From positions 62,001 to 126,000 of the forward strand of contig CADCXA010000056.1 in the NCBI GenBank assembly GCA_902806565.1: DNA of 64,000 bases. Direction: 5' to 3'. Made by a program: the position numbers and the translations under genes. This document shows, in pieces, positions 24,601-34,855 of the stretch. Numbering within the stretch: position 1 is the stretch's first letter; the number at the start of each line of letters is the position of its first letter. The DNA comes from Hypoxylon rubiginosum (lineage: Eukaryota; Ascomycota; Sordariomycetes; Xylariales; Hypoxylaceae). Below the pieces are notes generated by a model. The model saw only the letters and a list, made by a program, of their open reading frames with translations. It was not told where the DNA came from and ran no database searches.

Positions 24601-25715
24601 AAAAAATTACTAATTTAAATGTTAATTTTATATAAATAAAGTTTTTATAAAAAATAATTATATAAAAATATTATATTATAATTATAAATTATTATTTTAT
24701 ATTAAACTTAAAAATTATTAAAAAAAAAAAATCTAATAAATTTATTATTTAATATTTCATAGTTTACTTATTTAATTTATTTAATATTTAATGGGTTATA
24801 TATTATATAAAAAGTTCTTTTATATTAATAAACATTAAAAATAAAATCCTATTTATTATATATTAAAATAATATATTATTTTAATATTATTATAATGTTT
24901 AATATTATTATAATATTTAATATAAAGTTTTAAATTAATATTTTATTTTAAGTTAATATTTTATTTTAAGTTAATATAATATTTTACGTTATTATAATGT
25001 TTTATATTAATATATTTTTTATTATAAAGTTTTAAATTATTATACTATTTAATTTAATATATTAATATTTATATTTTACTTTTAATTTTAATAAAAATTA
25101 TAATTACGAAAATTATAATTATAAAGATTTTATTATAAATTAATAATAATAATATTATTAATTATAATAACATTATTTAATATAATTATAATAAATAATA
25201 ATAATTTTTAAATTAAAATTATAATTATAATTATACTTAAATTATTATTATAATTAATTAATAATTATATTTAGCTAAGTTATAATATAATTAAAAATAT
25301 CTTAATAGTAATCTTATTTAATTTTAGACACGCTAACTAAGTAAAAATATAATATTAAAATCTAGATATGCTTACAGTTACCATGTTAAATACCCCCCCC
25401 CTTCTACTAATGTATATAAGAAGAAGACTCACCTCCATGCCACGGTCCACCGACCCTTTCGCCGCCCTTAAATCGAGTCACATTGTTACCGATGGCGACC
25501 ACGTCGCCTACGATCTCGTGGCCCGGGATCCGTGGGAACATGTCGCCTAGAAACCCTCCCTGCTCGAAGACATCCGTGTGGCAGACGCCACAGGCGAGCA
25601 CCTTGACGAGGATTTGGCGGGGCCCCGGCTGCTTCAGCTCGACGTCCTTGAGGGTGACGGGCTCGCCCTTCTTTTCGAGGACGGCGGCCTTGAAGGTTTT
25701 TGGTAGCGACGGCAT
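12638..25715 (-). CDS. Zinc-dependent alcohol dehydrogenase, 339 aa, split by a 12-kb intron
   Basis: Two exons 12 kb apart form one intact protein: exon 1 at 25715-25433 (283 nt), exon 2 at 13374-12638 (737 nt), 1,020 nt together. Exon 1 ends at a GTGAGT donor after WHGG (codon split G/GT). Exon 2 follows a TTAAC branch and TAG acceptor and continues HDSMCRQCSR, exactly where medium-chain ADHs continue. Zinc and cofactor features are present: GVCHTD (about residue 45), PGHE (residues 64-67), a structural-zinc-like Cys cluster at C100, C103 and C111, and the NAD(P)-binding GVGGLGHLAIQYA. It should interconvert alcohols and aldehydes in the cytosol; substrate unknown. Neither exon has stops or frameshifts, although the intron holds a RIP-degraded element of 11,952 bp. 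Without it the intron would be 100 bp. Whether a 12-kb intron is spliced efficiently is unknown. Confidence 0.88.
13457..13462. repeat. Left target-site duplication TATAAG
   Basis: Perfect 6-bp match to 25415-25420, immediately outside the left inverted repeat of the intron insertion. Confidence 0.7.
13463..13510 (+). repeat. Left terminal inverted repeat, 48 bp
   Basis: Starts TACATTA, has nine G (13476-13484), then TATTTAACACGGTGATTATA and AGTATA. Against the reverse complement of 25367-25414 it matches at 39 of 48 positions. Seven of nine differences are transitions, and all five to the right of the G tract are transitions, as unequal RIP of two ends would give. Confidence 0.72.
23739..23792. 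repeat. Three exact tandem copies of an 18-bp unit
   Basis: Unit ATTAAAAATAAATAAAAT repeated at 23739, 23757 and 23775 without change, inside the RIP-degraded element. Exactness suggests it formed after most mutation had occurred, since RIP would be expected to diversify old copies. Confidence 0.9.
25367..25414 (-). repeat. Right terminal inverted repeat, 48 bp
   Basis: Read on the minus strand from 25414: TACATTAGTAGAA, nine G (25401-25393), then TATTTAACATGGTAACTGTA and AGCATA. It is the inverted partner of 13463-13510. It retains more C and G (ACTGTAAGCATA) than the left end, so it is the less mutated copy. Confidence 0.72.
25415..25420. repeat. Right target-site duplication TATAAG
   Basis: Second copy of the 6-bp duplication, between the right inverted repeat and the ADH exon-1 splice donor (GTGAGT at 25432-25427). 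Confidence 0.7.
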
Positions 25716-27028
25716 TGTGTGCGAGTGCCTATAATAGAACGAAGTATTTGAGAAGTTGGGTGTTTTGGACTGCGAGTGGCCGGATTGGGCTTTAGTGGGT
25801 TCTCTGATCACTAAGATTCTTGTCAAGGAAGTAAATGTCTAAACATCTTGGGGAGAAGTAGGTGGACGACTGAAGATATTTATCCTGTTCGGTCTCTAGG
25901 ATCTACCTAACCTACCTAGGTACCTACCTCCTACGTACACCGCAACCTAGAAGATTACAGATGATGAGTGATGAATAAACCATTCCATCCCGAGGCCGTC
26001 ATACGATCTTCGACCAATGACGGTTTTTAGAAGCACGCCTAGAGCCTAATCCCGTCCTAGAAGAGTTTTTCACTGTCTGTATGTTTCTGCCCCGCTGACT
26101 TGTTGATAAGAACTATTTCAGCTTGAAGCTCTCGGGGCATTTACGCCACCATGATATCAAGCTCGAAGTATGGATACTACCATGTATACATATCCGACGC
26201 TTGTTTATGGTTGGGTTGTATAGTGAATCTTTAGCAGATAAGTCCCACCTTTTCGACGACTATCATACCAGGTTGTCATGTTTATGAGGGTACAGGGGTC
26301 CTATTCGTGCCTACATACATGTAGGTATGTACGAAGGATGTATGAGCCTATGAACCTATCTACATCTTGATATGCTTCGTAATTTCAGGTCTACCTTGTG
26401 TAGGCACCAAAGTAAGAGGCAATGGATATCATTTCTATTTCTTATGATGTAGACATAACTGGTTAAGAGGTAGATTTCACATCGAAAAGAAACATTGAAG
26501 CTTTGTAAATGTACTCTTACAATCAGTAATATCAGTAACGATAAGAGAGATAGGTCGGCAGGTACCTAATTCGATAGCGGGATAATTCGACGTCATTCTG
26601 ATCTCGGAACTTACAGGTACGGTACCATGGAAGCAATCTGTCTCGGCTTTCCAACCCCTGAAATCTTCCAAATCCCGACGCAACTTTAGTATCAGTATCG
26701 GATTTTCACATTTTCACCGCCCTACTTCCGCTGCACACCTTGGCGATAATCTTCATTCACTCATTTCAGCAACACGTCTTTTGCCCTTTTAATGCCGGAG
26801 GTAAGAATTTGACCCGTAGCGAGGTACTCGACGGGTTTAAAGGCATCTGAGAGATCTCCTCACCGATGCTTTGTTTATACGGAGCGTAGCATCTTGTAAT
26901 ATGAAAACGAAGACACGCTTGAGTTACCTACATATTTCATTAAGTAGAGCAACATAGTATTATGCAACACCGTCCAACCCAACTCTTTGGCTATGAAACA
27001 AAATCACCCGCCCCAATAATCTCCAAAA
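25716..27028. other. Intergenic region upstream of ADH exon 1, about 1.3 kb
   Basis: ADH promoter side and VTA1 3' side. No gene I can support; the open stretch at 26477-26683 looks like chance. Has a dense ACCTACCTAGGTACCTACC stretch at about 25907-25933. Confidence 0.55.
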
Positions 27029-28503
27029 TCACCGCGCACCGAGGGTCGCCAACGCAGCCTGCAACTCCCGTACGGCTGTTGGCACATCTTCGAAATTCAG
27101 AGCGGATATTGCCCACTTAGCATGCTTCTGTGCCTGAACAATCGTCATATCATCCGTATTATATGAGTTGGACGCCGCGCCGTTACCGCCGTACTGCTGC
27201 ACCGGCACTGAGGGTGGCGGTGCAACCTTGGGGACAGCCGGCTGAGAAGGTTGTGAATAGAAGTTGTGACTAGAAGTAGGTGCCTGAGGAGGTATTTGTC
27301 GCTGCTGCGGTGGGATCGCTGGCGGCGGATGAGCAGAGCGATAGAAGGCCTGGACGGCCGAAAGCGGGGCCGGCGAGAATGGGACCGACGGCGCCGTGGC
27401 AGGATCATGCGAGCTGGGACTGGGTATCGCCGGCGGGGGGCCCATCATGTCATAAGTAGCTGGGCCCGGTGGTGGCATATTAGTAGTAGATGGTAGGTCT
27501 AAGGTGTCGGGCGCGCTAGGTTCGCTAGGCGCATCGGGAAAGTAGCTGCCCGGCTCTGTCGTGGGTTGTACGGGAGGTACTATAGGAGACACTTGCTCGG
27601 GTGCTGGTGCGGACGAAGCTGGAGGTGACGTTGGCGCAGAGACAGGAGCTGGGAACGTTTGATACGATCCCGCCGACGGGTGTAGCCTGTCATCATCGGG
27701 AACATCCTCCACAGTCGCTGGCTTTGGTTGCGGGGCTCCTATGGCTTGAACTTCTGGATCATTTGGGTCGAGTGCTGGCGTGGCTTCGTCTTCCTTGATG
27801 TCCTCTTGTTTCGGGTTCGACTCGTTCGGATCATTGCCCTCTTTTATCGCCTTTAGTATGCGGGCGGCATTCCATTTCGCGTACTTGATCTTCTCTTGCG
27901 TCTCGGCGTCAGCTGGGCCCCAAATGTTGACTAGTTGGAAGAACGTGGCTGCGGCTTCGAAGGTGATGGCTGTTTGTCTATCTATTGATTAGCGATCACG
28001 CTCGCGGGGGCTTTGTGGCGGGCTAAGGTAACAGTACTGTGTCACTTTGTCGGCCTTTAGTGGCCGAAGCGCCCTCTCGAAGGTCTCTTGGGCAAACTGC
28101 TCCACGTATGCTTGACCAGCCACATCGTCGTGAATCGCGTCGTTCCCGGCTTGCTCGCCTTTTGTCTGTAGGGAGAGATAGTTAGTAAGGGGGCGGGAGC
28201 AAAGGAAAAAGAATGACAAGTATCATCATCGTACCTGTTCCAACTTCTCCATCAAGTTCGTAGTGAACTGGTGGCATTCCTCGTCGGCAGCATGAAGACC
28301 TTTAGAAAGGATCTGGTTTACGGCCCAGTAATAACCTATTCCATCCTACTCATCAGCCACATAACTTATGAATCAATGCGACAACAATAGTCTAACATAC
28401 ACCAATAGGAAATGACAGGCTTCGCGGTGGCGAGCTGAGTAGCGCGCACGATGAAGGGGGTGATGCCAGCCTGTTTCAGCTTTAAAGGTATATTGGCCGC
28501 CAT
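27029..28503 (-). CDS. VTA1: Vta1/LIP5-type activator of the ESCRT ATPase Vps4, 426 aa
   Basis: Four exons, 28503-28401, 28335-28235, 28165-28038 and 27977-27029, with introns of 65, 69 and 60 bp; 1,281 nt in frame. The N-terminal MIT-like Vta1 domain is clear: IPLKLKQAGITPFIVRATQL, YWCYYWAVNQILSKGLH, then EQFAQETFERALRPLKADKV and TFFQLVNIWGP. A long Pro/Ala/Ser-rich linker follows (about residues 195-370), then the C-terminal Vta1 helices VQAQKHAKWAISALNFEDV and AVRELQAALATLGAR, which in yeast bind Vps4. The protein stimulates Vps4 during disassembly of ESCRT-III at late endosomes (family knowledge). It is divergently arranged with the PDI-like gene (960 bp apart). The third junction (VTQ/QTAITF) is the least certain, because another AG lies 4 nt upstream but would create a stop. 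Confidence 0.95.
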
Positions 28504-29463
28504 GGTGAAGTATAGGGGTGACGCTCTACGATGAGGGAAGATTCGGCTGGGTAGAAATTGTCTCCTAAGATGGCGAGCCGAGTGGGAATCGAGGTATTCA
28601 ACATATATTGTTGCCTGGTTTTGTCGCCAACTTAGAGATGGACCTTCAAAGTGCGTCCCCGGAAAAATCCTTGAAATTATCGCATTAGTCTAACACAGAT
28701 GATCCTCGTCAATGAACAAGCCACTGTGAACTTGATAGGGTTAAGTGTAGTAAGATATAGTCAGGCAGATGAACAAGGCCGTAAAACGTTGTAGGTTACT
28801 AGGTAGTGAAGGGTCAAACCAAAAACCAACCACGCCAACATGCGACAAGGAGATTCCAATATTGGGGATTCCCCCCGCTGAGGTCACTCATTATAGTTCT
28901 CCACTAGGAGGGGGGGGCAGGACTGGGCAAATTGCAAGGACAGCTAAAATGAAGCTCACGCCACACCAAGACCTGCCCCTCGGTCGGAAGGCCTGCCAAG
29001 TGACAGAATAGTGGCAGAAATTAGCCACATATTACCCCGGATTCTTCAATGCAGCCTACACAGCCAATCAATCGACATAGCCACAGCTCTAGGCGGGGTC
29101 CGAGGAGCTAACGTGCCCATGGGTCCGTGGTAGCGTGGGTTCTGCAGCGAATCGAATCGAATTTCCACCGTGGCCTTTTGCTAAAAAGAGCAAGAAGACA
29201 GCAAGCATCTTATAAGCTTCAATCTTTTTGTCCCCTTTTTGTCATTTTTTATATACGTGACCAGTGCCATTCTCTAGAGTGAATTCTCATCATCTGGCAT
29301 GTCCGTGTGTCCAGGTCTGGCACTACTTTCACTTATGAGCACCCTACAAGTGTGAAAGGTCTGATATATATCACTTCTTTACTCGAGTCTCCCTTCTCTA
29401 CTCGCCATCTTCTTGCTCGCCCTTATATAATACTTCCTATATTGGATACATTCAATCCATACC
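28504..29463. other. Divergent promoter region between VTA1 and the PDI-like gene
   Basis: 960 bp with no supported ORF. Short TA-rich boxes lie 35-50 bp before the PDI-like start (TTATATAATA at about 29423). A TAGCGTG at about 29130 differs by one base from the fungal unfolded-protein-response element CAGCGTG; suggestive only. Confidence 0.5.
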
Positions 29464-31076
29464 ATGCATGCTTTCAATCTTAATCCCGCCAAAGCAATTG
29501 CTGCGGTGACTTTCCTCTCCGCCTTGCCTACCGCACAAGCTGCTGGCCTGTATCTCAAGAGCTCTCCTGTAGTTCAGGTAGATGCGAAGAACTTTGACAG
29601 AATAATCAACAAGTCAAACTATACTTCTGTAAGTTCGTTCCTATTACCCCTAATAGCATCCATTATACAATACATAACTTGCCCATTACCTACCTACCTA
29701 AGCAGCCTGAGGGGATAGACAGAGCACCTCTGCTAACCAAGAAACTTTGCTAGGTCATCGAATTCTACGCGCCGTGGTGCGGTCACTGCCAGAACCTAAA
29801 ACCTGCCTACGAGAAAGCGGCCAAGAACCTAGACGGCCTCGCCAGAGTCGCCGCCGTAAACTGCGACGATGACGAGAACAAGCAACTATGCGGCATGATG
29901 GGCGTCAAGGGCTTCCCGACCCTCAAGACCGTGCGTCCGGGCAAGAAGGGGAAGCCGGTCGTCGAAGACTACAACGGCCCGAGGACTGCCAAAGGTATCG
30001 TGGATGTCGTCGTCGACAAGATTAACAACCACGTAAAGCGCGTAACGGACAAAGACATCGATTCCTTCCTATCGACCAAGAACGACAGTGCCAAGGCTAT
30101 CCTATTCACCGAGAAGGGTACCACCAGCGCCCTACTAAAGAGTGTCGCTATCGACTTCCTCGACGTCATCGCTGTCGCGCAGATCCGAGACAAGGAGACC
30201 AAGGCGAACGAGTTGTTTGGCATCACATCCTACCCGACTTTGGTACTACTACCGGGAGGCGACAAGGAGAGTGTGGTGTACGATGGGGAGATGAAGAAAG
30301 ACGCCATGGTCAAGTTTTTATCGCAAGCCGGTCAACCTAACCCTGACCCGGCACCCGCGAAATCAAAAGGGGAGAAGAAGAGCGAGAAAAAATCGGACAA
30401 GAAGGATAAGAAGGCATCTGCCAAGTCTTCCGAGTCAAGTTCCAAGACCACCTCGACAGAATCATCCGAGTCTACCGACGTACCCCCCGCCGCCGAAAAG
30501 CCGGTCGAGGTTGCGCCGCCTATCCCAGCTATTACGGAGGCGGATAAGTTGACCAAGGAATGCTTGAACCGCAAAGCCCACACGTGTGTTCTTGCCTTCG
30601 TACCTGCTGCCCATGGGGAGACAGCCGAGAAAGCTCTTACTAGTCTCGCTGAGCTAGCATTCAAGCATGCTCACGGACAGCGCCACTTGTTCCCATTCTT
30701 CGAGGTTCACACCGACAACGACGCCTCTTCCTCCTTGTTTAAGAGCCTAGAATTGTCGGGTGAGGTTGAGATTGTCGCCCTCAATGGCAAGAGGGGATGG
30801 TGGCGCCACTACGAGGGAGACTTCAGCTCCGAGAGCGTCGAGAGTTGGATCGACGCCATCCGTCTGAGCGAAGGTGTGAAGAAGAAGCTGCCGGAAGGCG
30901 TAGTGAGTGAGGTAGCCGAGGAGACTGCGGAAGAGAAGCCGGCCGAGACGGTCGAGGTGAAGGTCGAAGAGTCTGTTGAGGTAGAGGTTGAGCCCAAATC
31001 GGAATCGCCTTCTAAAGGTGCAGAACCCACCCCTGAAGCTACTCCGGCAGAGGCGCCGAAACATGAAGAACTCTAG
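29464..31076 (+). CDS. ER protein disulfide isomerase, Mpd1-like, 495 aa
   Basis: Two exons, 29464-29628 and 29754-31076, with a 125-bp intron (GTAAGT donor, CTAAC branch, TAG). Phase 0 restores NYTS/VIEFYAPWCGHCQNLKP. Signal peptide is residues 1-27 (ending AQAAG). One thioredoxin domain carries the active site C64-G-H-C67 and the cis-proline stretch GFPTL. A second, redox-inactive thioredoxin-like region runs to about residue 250, followed by a Lys/Ser/Glu-rich linker (about 258-310), a third folded segment and an acidic tail. The protein ends HEEL, an HDEL-like ER-retention signal. It should form or rearrange disulfides in secretory proteins. It is convergent with RRP41 (230 bp between stops). 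It is longer than yeast Mpd1 because of the C-terminal half, which is usual in filamentous fungi. Confidence 0.94.
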
Positions 31077-31305
31077 ATGGTGGATTAAGGTCAGTATATT
31101 AGCAAGTAGGGTAGCTCTTATGCGTTATAATAATGAAAATCAAATACCATTTCTAAAGGGAGCCAACTTACCATCGGGTAGATGGATATATGTAGCTTGT
31201 ATCGGCTGCCGAATGCTACCCTTTTCCCGCCATGTACTGCATAAACTCCTGGCATTTCCAACATCGTTCCGTCGCTTCTCCATTTTCCATTTTCCTTGCG
31301 TCATC

Positions 31306-32213
31306 TTAGGCATCAATATCCATAGCCATAGTAACACCCTTCTCGACCGCACCCTCGGCCACCATCTTCCTCCCCTTCTCCCTGACCACCGAGTCCAGGT
31401 AGGCGCGTATGCCCACGCACCCGTCGGCGGCGGCGGCCATCATGCCCTCGAGCCGGCCGACCTGGACCCTGCTCTCGCACACGAGGGCGGCGACCTTGTC
31501 GGTGGCGCCGAGCGTGGCCACCGTCAGGAACGGCAGCTCCTGCTCCTCCTGGCTGTTGAGGTCGATGAGCGGGTCGGCGCGCTCGTCGCCGGCCGCGTGC
31601 GACGACGTGCTGCCGGCGCTGCAGGCCACGAGGTAGTCCGTCATGGGGATGCCGGCGTCGACCAGGGCCAGGGTCGCCGCGTTGACCAGGCAGGCGAGGA
31701 GGGAGCCGTCCTGGCTGAGGATGTGCAGGGAGATGCTGATGGTGGAGCGCGGGAAGAGGTGGGTGTGCAGCGTGGCGGCTAGGGACTTGGAGAGTGTGGA
31801 TTGCAGCTCTTGAATTCGTCTGTATTTTTTCCCCTTCCGTTAGCAATGTGATGTGCTTGTCGTTAGTAGAAAAGAAGAAAGAAGAGAAAAACATACTTGT
31901 CACCCCGTCCCCTTCTCTTACGGTCCGTTGTGCTAAAGCCTCCAACAACCACGCTGACGACAATGTCGGCGGCATTCGTGCCCTGAGCGGTGGTCCCTCC
32001 CGAAGACGTACCGGCCCCGCCGCCGCGCCGCTTGTTGTCCTCGCTGGGGCCCGTCACCACGCACATGACCTTCGTGTTGCCCATCTCGAGGTACGAGGAC
32101 CCATCAGCGGCGGCCTGGGTCCGGATTTGACCGCGCAGCTGGCGTAGCTCGTTCCATCGGCGCCCGTCGATGCGCAACAGAGCCAAGCTGTAGGTTGACG
32201 TGTCGAGTGGCAT
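31306..32213 (-). CDS. RRP41: Exosome core subunit Rrp41/Ski6 (RNase PH fold), 276 aa
   Basis: Two exons, 32213-31897 and 31819-31306, with a 77-bp intron (GTATGT donor, CTAAC branch, CAG). The junction gives RGRGDK/RIQELQSTL; 831 nt total. RNase PH domain 1 is clear (LLRIDGRRWNELRQLRGQI, LEMGNTKVMCVVTGP), with a Gly/Ser/Thr-rich insertion (KRRGGGAGTSSGGTT) before VVVGGFSTTDRKRR. The second half has HILSQDGSLLACLVNAATLA, DAGIPMTDYLVACS and VGRLEGMM. Rrp41 is one of six ring proteins of the nuclear/cytoplasmic exosome that degrade and process RNA; the eukaryotic ring is catalytically inactive (family knowledge). The N-terminus is read from the ATG giving MPLDTSTYSLALL, matching family starts. 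Confidence 0.95.
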
Positions 32214-32788
32214 TTTCTTATTTTTCTTCTTCCTTCTTTTCCTTCTGCTCTTATTCTCAAGGACCTTGATATGGTAGGTGTATATCAATATGCTTGTCTT
32301 GAGGAAGAGCTTAGTAGCAGGAGTGGTATAAACTTGTTTGATCTTGAATTTGGATGGGAGCTTCTGCTTAGTCCGGCGCATGTAGAAAATTTTGGTGGGG
32401 CTGTCGCGAAGCAATGCTATCCCCACAGGGTCCACAGTTGATAGACCCCGTCATACACATGCAATTAGACACGAGAGCGCCAAATACCTACCTGGTAGAG
32501 TACTTTCACTAAATGGCATCATAGTAAATCAGGTTCTTATTGAGCCATCTTATTATCAAATGAGAGGTGAATATGAATACCTAGGAGGTATAGAGTACAC
32601 GTCTCATCATTAGTCCATAGTAATAAGTAATGCAACGCAAGCAAGCAAGAAGCCTAGCTACATAGACCCTTTGTCAGTCATTGCTGTAAAGCATTGACTG
32701 CTAGATAGGTAGGTAAGTACCTGGTCATTTCTCTCGATTTCGAATGCGGAGTGTTTCATGCAGTTCATCAAAATCCCTTTGCCTTGTC
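32214..32788. other. Intergenic region, about 575 bp
   Basis: Upstream of RRP41 and downstream of the F-box-like gene. No supported ORF or RNA gene. Confidence 0.6.
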
Positions 32789-33745
32789 CTACACAACCAC
32801 CATAATACCCGGACTCCCCTGACTAATGAAAAGGGGGTCGTTGAGATTCAACGCCGGCTTCGGTTCCACCTCCTCCGCGTCAGTCCATCCCCTCTCGTTT
32901 CCCCAGCTGATCTTGAGTCCCCTCGAGGTAGTGAGTTCCATGAGTCCCCGCATGAGCGCCCCCGATTTCTTAACGCTGGGCCACGCGTCGAACTCGATTC
33001 GTGCAACCCAGGGCATCTCATCGAGAACATCAGTCAGCAGGGACTTGGAGAACCGTTCGTAAAAGTTATCCGGCTGCCGGAAACCTTTGAATATGTCATT
33101 TCCCGGATCACATTCGATGAACACGGTAAGCTTGGACACATTGACGCAGTCCGATAGACCAAGCGCCTCGTTGACAACCCAGCCACGAGGCGGCTTGCTC
33201 CAACCCGGTCCTAGACGCAGCTCAAGCGACGCCATGCTCGCTCGCTGACTCGGCTTCATGCGGGCTAGGAGTGGTTTCTTGGTCTTGAAGAAACGGCCAG
33301 GGTGCGTCGGAAAGATGCGAGCGGGATGCGTGCTGTAGAAGAAATACGAGGCTTCCCCGTAGATAGTACGGCAGCTTCGTAGGATGGCCAATTTCTGATG
33401 GATCCTCTTATAGTTGTCGGGATCTAGGTCGAGCACGACACCGGTATTGGCGAAATGATACTCGTAGACCTTCAGACGCAACTCGGAGGGAAGTTCGAGA
33501 AATCGAAAGGGCTGCTGCTTCTCTCGCTTTCGTTTGGGTAGATTGGGTGAAAGACTCAGTGAATTGACGCCGACTTGTAACTTGGCTACTTCGTCATTCA
33601 CGTCGTACTCGGCCTCGGAGGCATATGTTGAAGGATAGGCGGAGCTGAGCGGAGTCGTTAAGGCGGAAGATATGGGCGTAGGACCGGAAGCGGCTCCGAT
33701 AGCCTTCGAGCCCTTGGCGGTATTCGTCTTACGAGGACGTGCCAT
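32789..33745 (-). CDS. F-box-like / 2EXR-type fungal protein, 318 aa
   Basis: Intronless. It starts MARPRKTNTAKGSK, a basic, Ser/Thr-rich, probably disordered N-terminus of about 80 residues. The segment FRFLELPSELRLKVYEYHF is the hallmark of the F-box-like/2EXR motif common in Pezizomycotina. An alpha/beta C-terminal region follows (SCRTIYGEASYFFYS, LELRLGPGWSKPP, VARIEFDAWPSVKK). Family members are largely uncharacterised; some are thought to act as ubiquitin-ligase adaptors, but nothing here proves it. The start chosen is the first ATG; an open frame extends further upstream without one. Confidence 0.85.
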   Translation of the reverse strand: MARPRKTNTAKGSKAIGAASGPTPISSALTTPLSSAYPSTYASEAEYDVNDEVAKLQVGVNSLSLSPNLPKRKREKQQPFRFLELPSELRLKVYEYHFANTGVVLDLDPDNYKRIHQKLAILRSCRTIYGEASYFFYSTHPARIFPTHPGRFFKTKKPLLARMKPSQRASMASLELRLGPGWSKPPRGWVVNEALGLSDCVNVSKLTVFIECDPGNDIFKGFRQPDNFYERFSKSLLTDVLDEMPWVARIEFDAWPSVKKSGALMRGLMELTTSRGLKISWGNERGWTDAEEVEPKPALNLNDPLFISQGSPGIMVVV

Positions 33746-34855
33746 CTTGTTTGTTTGTACGTCGGTTTGCGTGGTGTTGGGTGGTGTCGCGAAAATGCCC
33801 TCGGATGTGGCGACACGGTGAAGGCGGAAATGTGTCACGCGACAGGCAACTTTCGTATTATGGAAGAAAGGGAGTCTCTAGGTCGCGAGTGGTATTTGCA
33901 GAGTTTTAGTCGGTGATCTCTCTAGTTCGTAAGGGCAGTTGAATACGTCGAGGGTACAACGTAGCGTCGCGAGGGTGGTGCCATCGCTATACTTAGACGA
34001 GTGACAGCCACCCTCTACAACACAGCACTCTGAGTTGCCATGTTGAACGAAGTAGGAAGTCGGTCGCGTTCGGTGTCGGTGTGGTTCATAAAAAGAGTCA
34101 ATGCCGTAAATAGGCTAAGGAGAGATAAGACTCGGCGACAAGACAAATAGGGATGAGACCAAATTGCTTGCGAGTCGAAGACAAGAGGGGAAAAGACCGG
34201 CAGAAAACAGCCGCGAGGAGGTAACAGGAGGAAGTTAAGTTCACTTGATGCTTTCAAAGCACAAGGTGTAAGTGTAAGTCATGTAACCGTCAAACCGTTC
34301 AATGGGCAATGCAGGAAACGGAACGAATGATTGCAAGTGGTCAAGTGATTTTCGGGGAGGGCGGTAAGAGTGGGGGAGACAACGGCATTAACAAAAGATT
34401 CACGAAAGTCGGGTCCAATAAGTTAATAACGATATAGGCACATAAACGATATCGTTATTGTCAATACAGGGGTAATCCAATGACGTGATAGTGGGGTCTC
34501 TTATCGCCGAGGGTTCTATGGCAGAATTTCGGCAATAAAAAAATTTAGAGATTTGGAGGAGTGACTTAACGTAAGGTTCTATCGCCGTAACATTCTATCG
34601 TACCAGGTCTCAGCTAAGGCGACAAACATCGAGGGACAAGCTTCAGGAGGGCCCTTTTCCCAACCCCGAACGCCCAATTCATTCTCTACCTAGGTTCTCT
34701 GCGCATTCGAGACGGACAAGCCTCTAGTTCGCTTCCTACTTAGCAACAAGCAGCTAGCAGGCGACCAATATCCTTTGGTGTTTATTAACTGCGCCAGTAG
34801 AGTTATTCCCTACGAGATCCCCTCGACGAAGTCTACAAGGCCAACATCAACCACA
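33746..34855. other. Divergent promoter region between the F-box-like gene and TIM50
   Basis: 1.1 kb, no supported ORF. The imperfect sequence ACGATATAGG...AACGATATCGT near 34430-34456 is a short inverted motif. Otherwise unremarkable. Confidence 0.5.

Larger units (their letters stand above)
13463..25414. mobile_element. RIP-degraded TIR element, 11,952 bp, inside the ADH intron
   Basis: A block of extreme AT content with almost no open frames, bounded by imperfect 48-bp inverted repeats and a 6-bp duplication. Inside, TA dinucleotides dominate while CA and TG are rare; surviving C is mostly in CT, CC or CG context, the footprint of CpA-to-TpA RIP. All protein signal has been erased, so the superfamily cannot be assigned. 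TIRs plus a short duplication argue for a DNA transposon or a composite with other repeats nested in it, not an LTR element; I saw no TG...CA ends. A three-copy 18-bp tandem repeat lies at 23739-23792. The edges are abrupt, and the ADH exons 88 bp (left) and 18 bp (right) away look unmutated. Confidence 0.72.
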
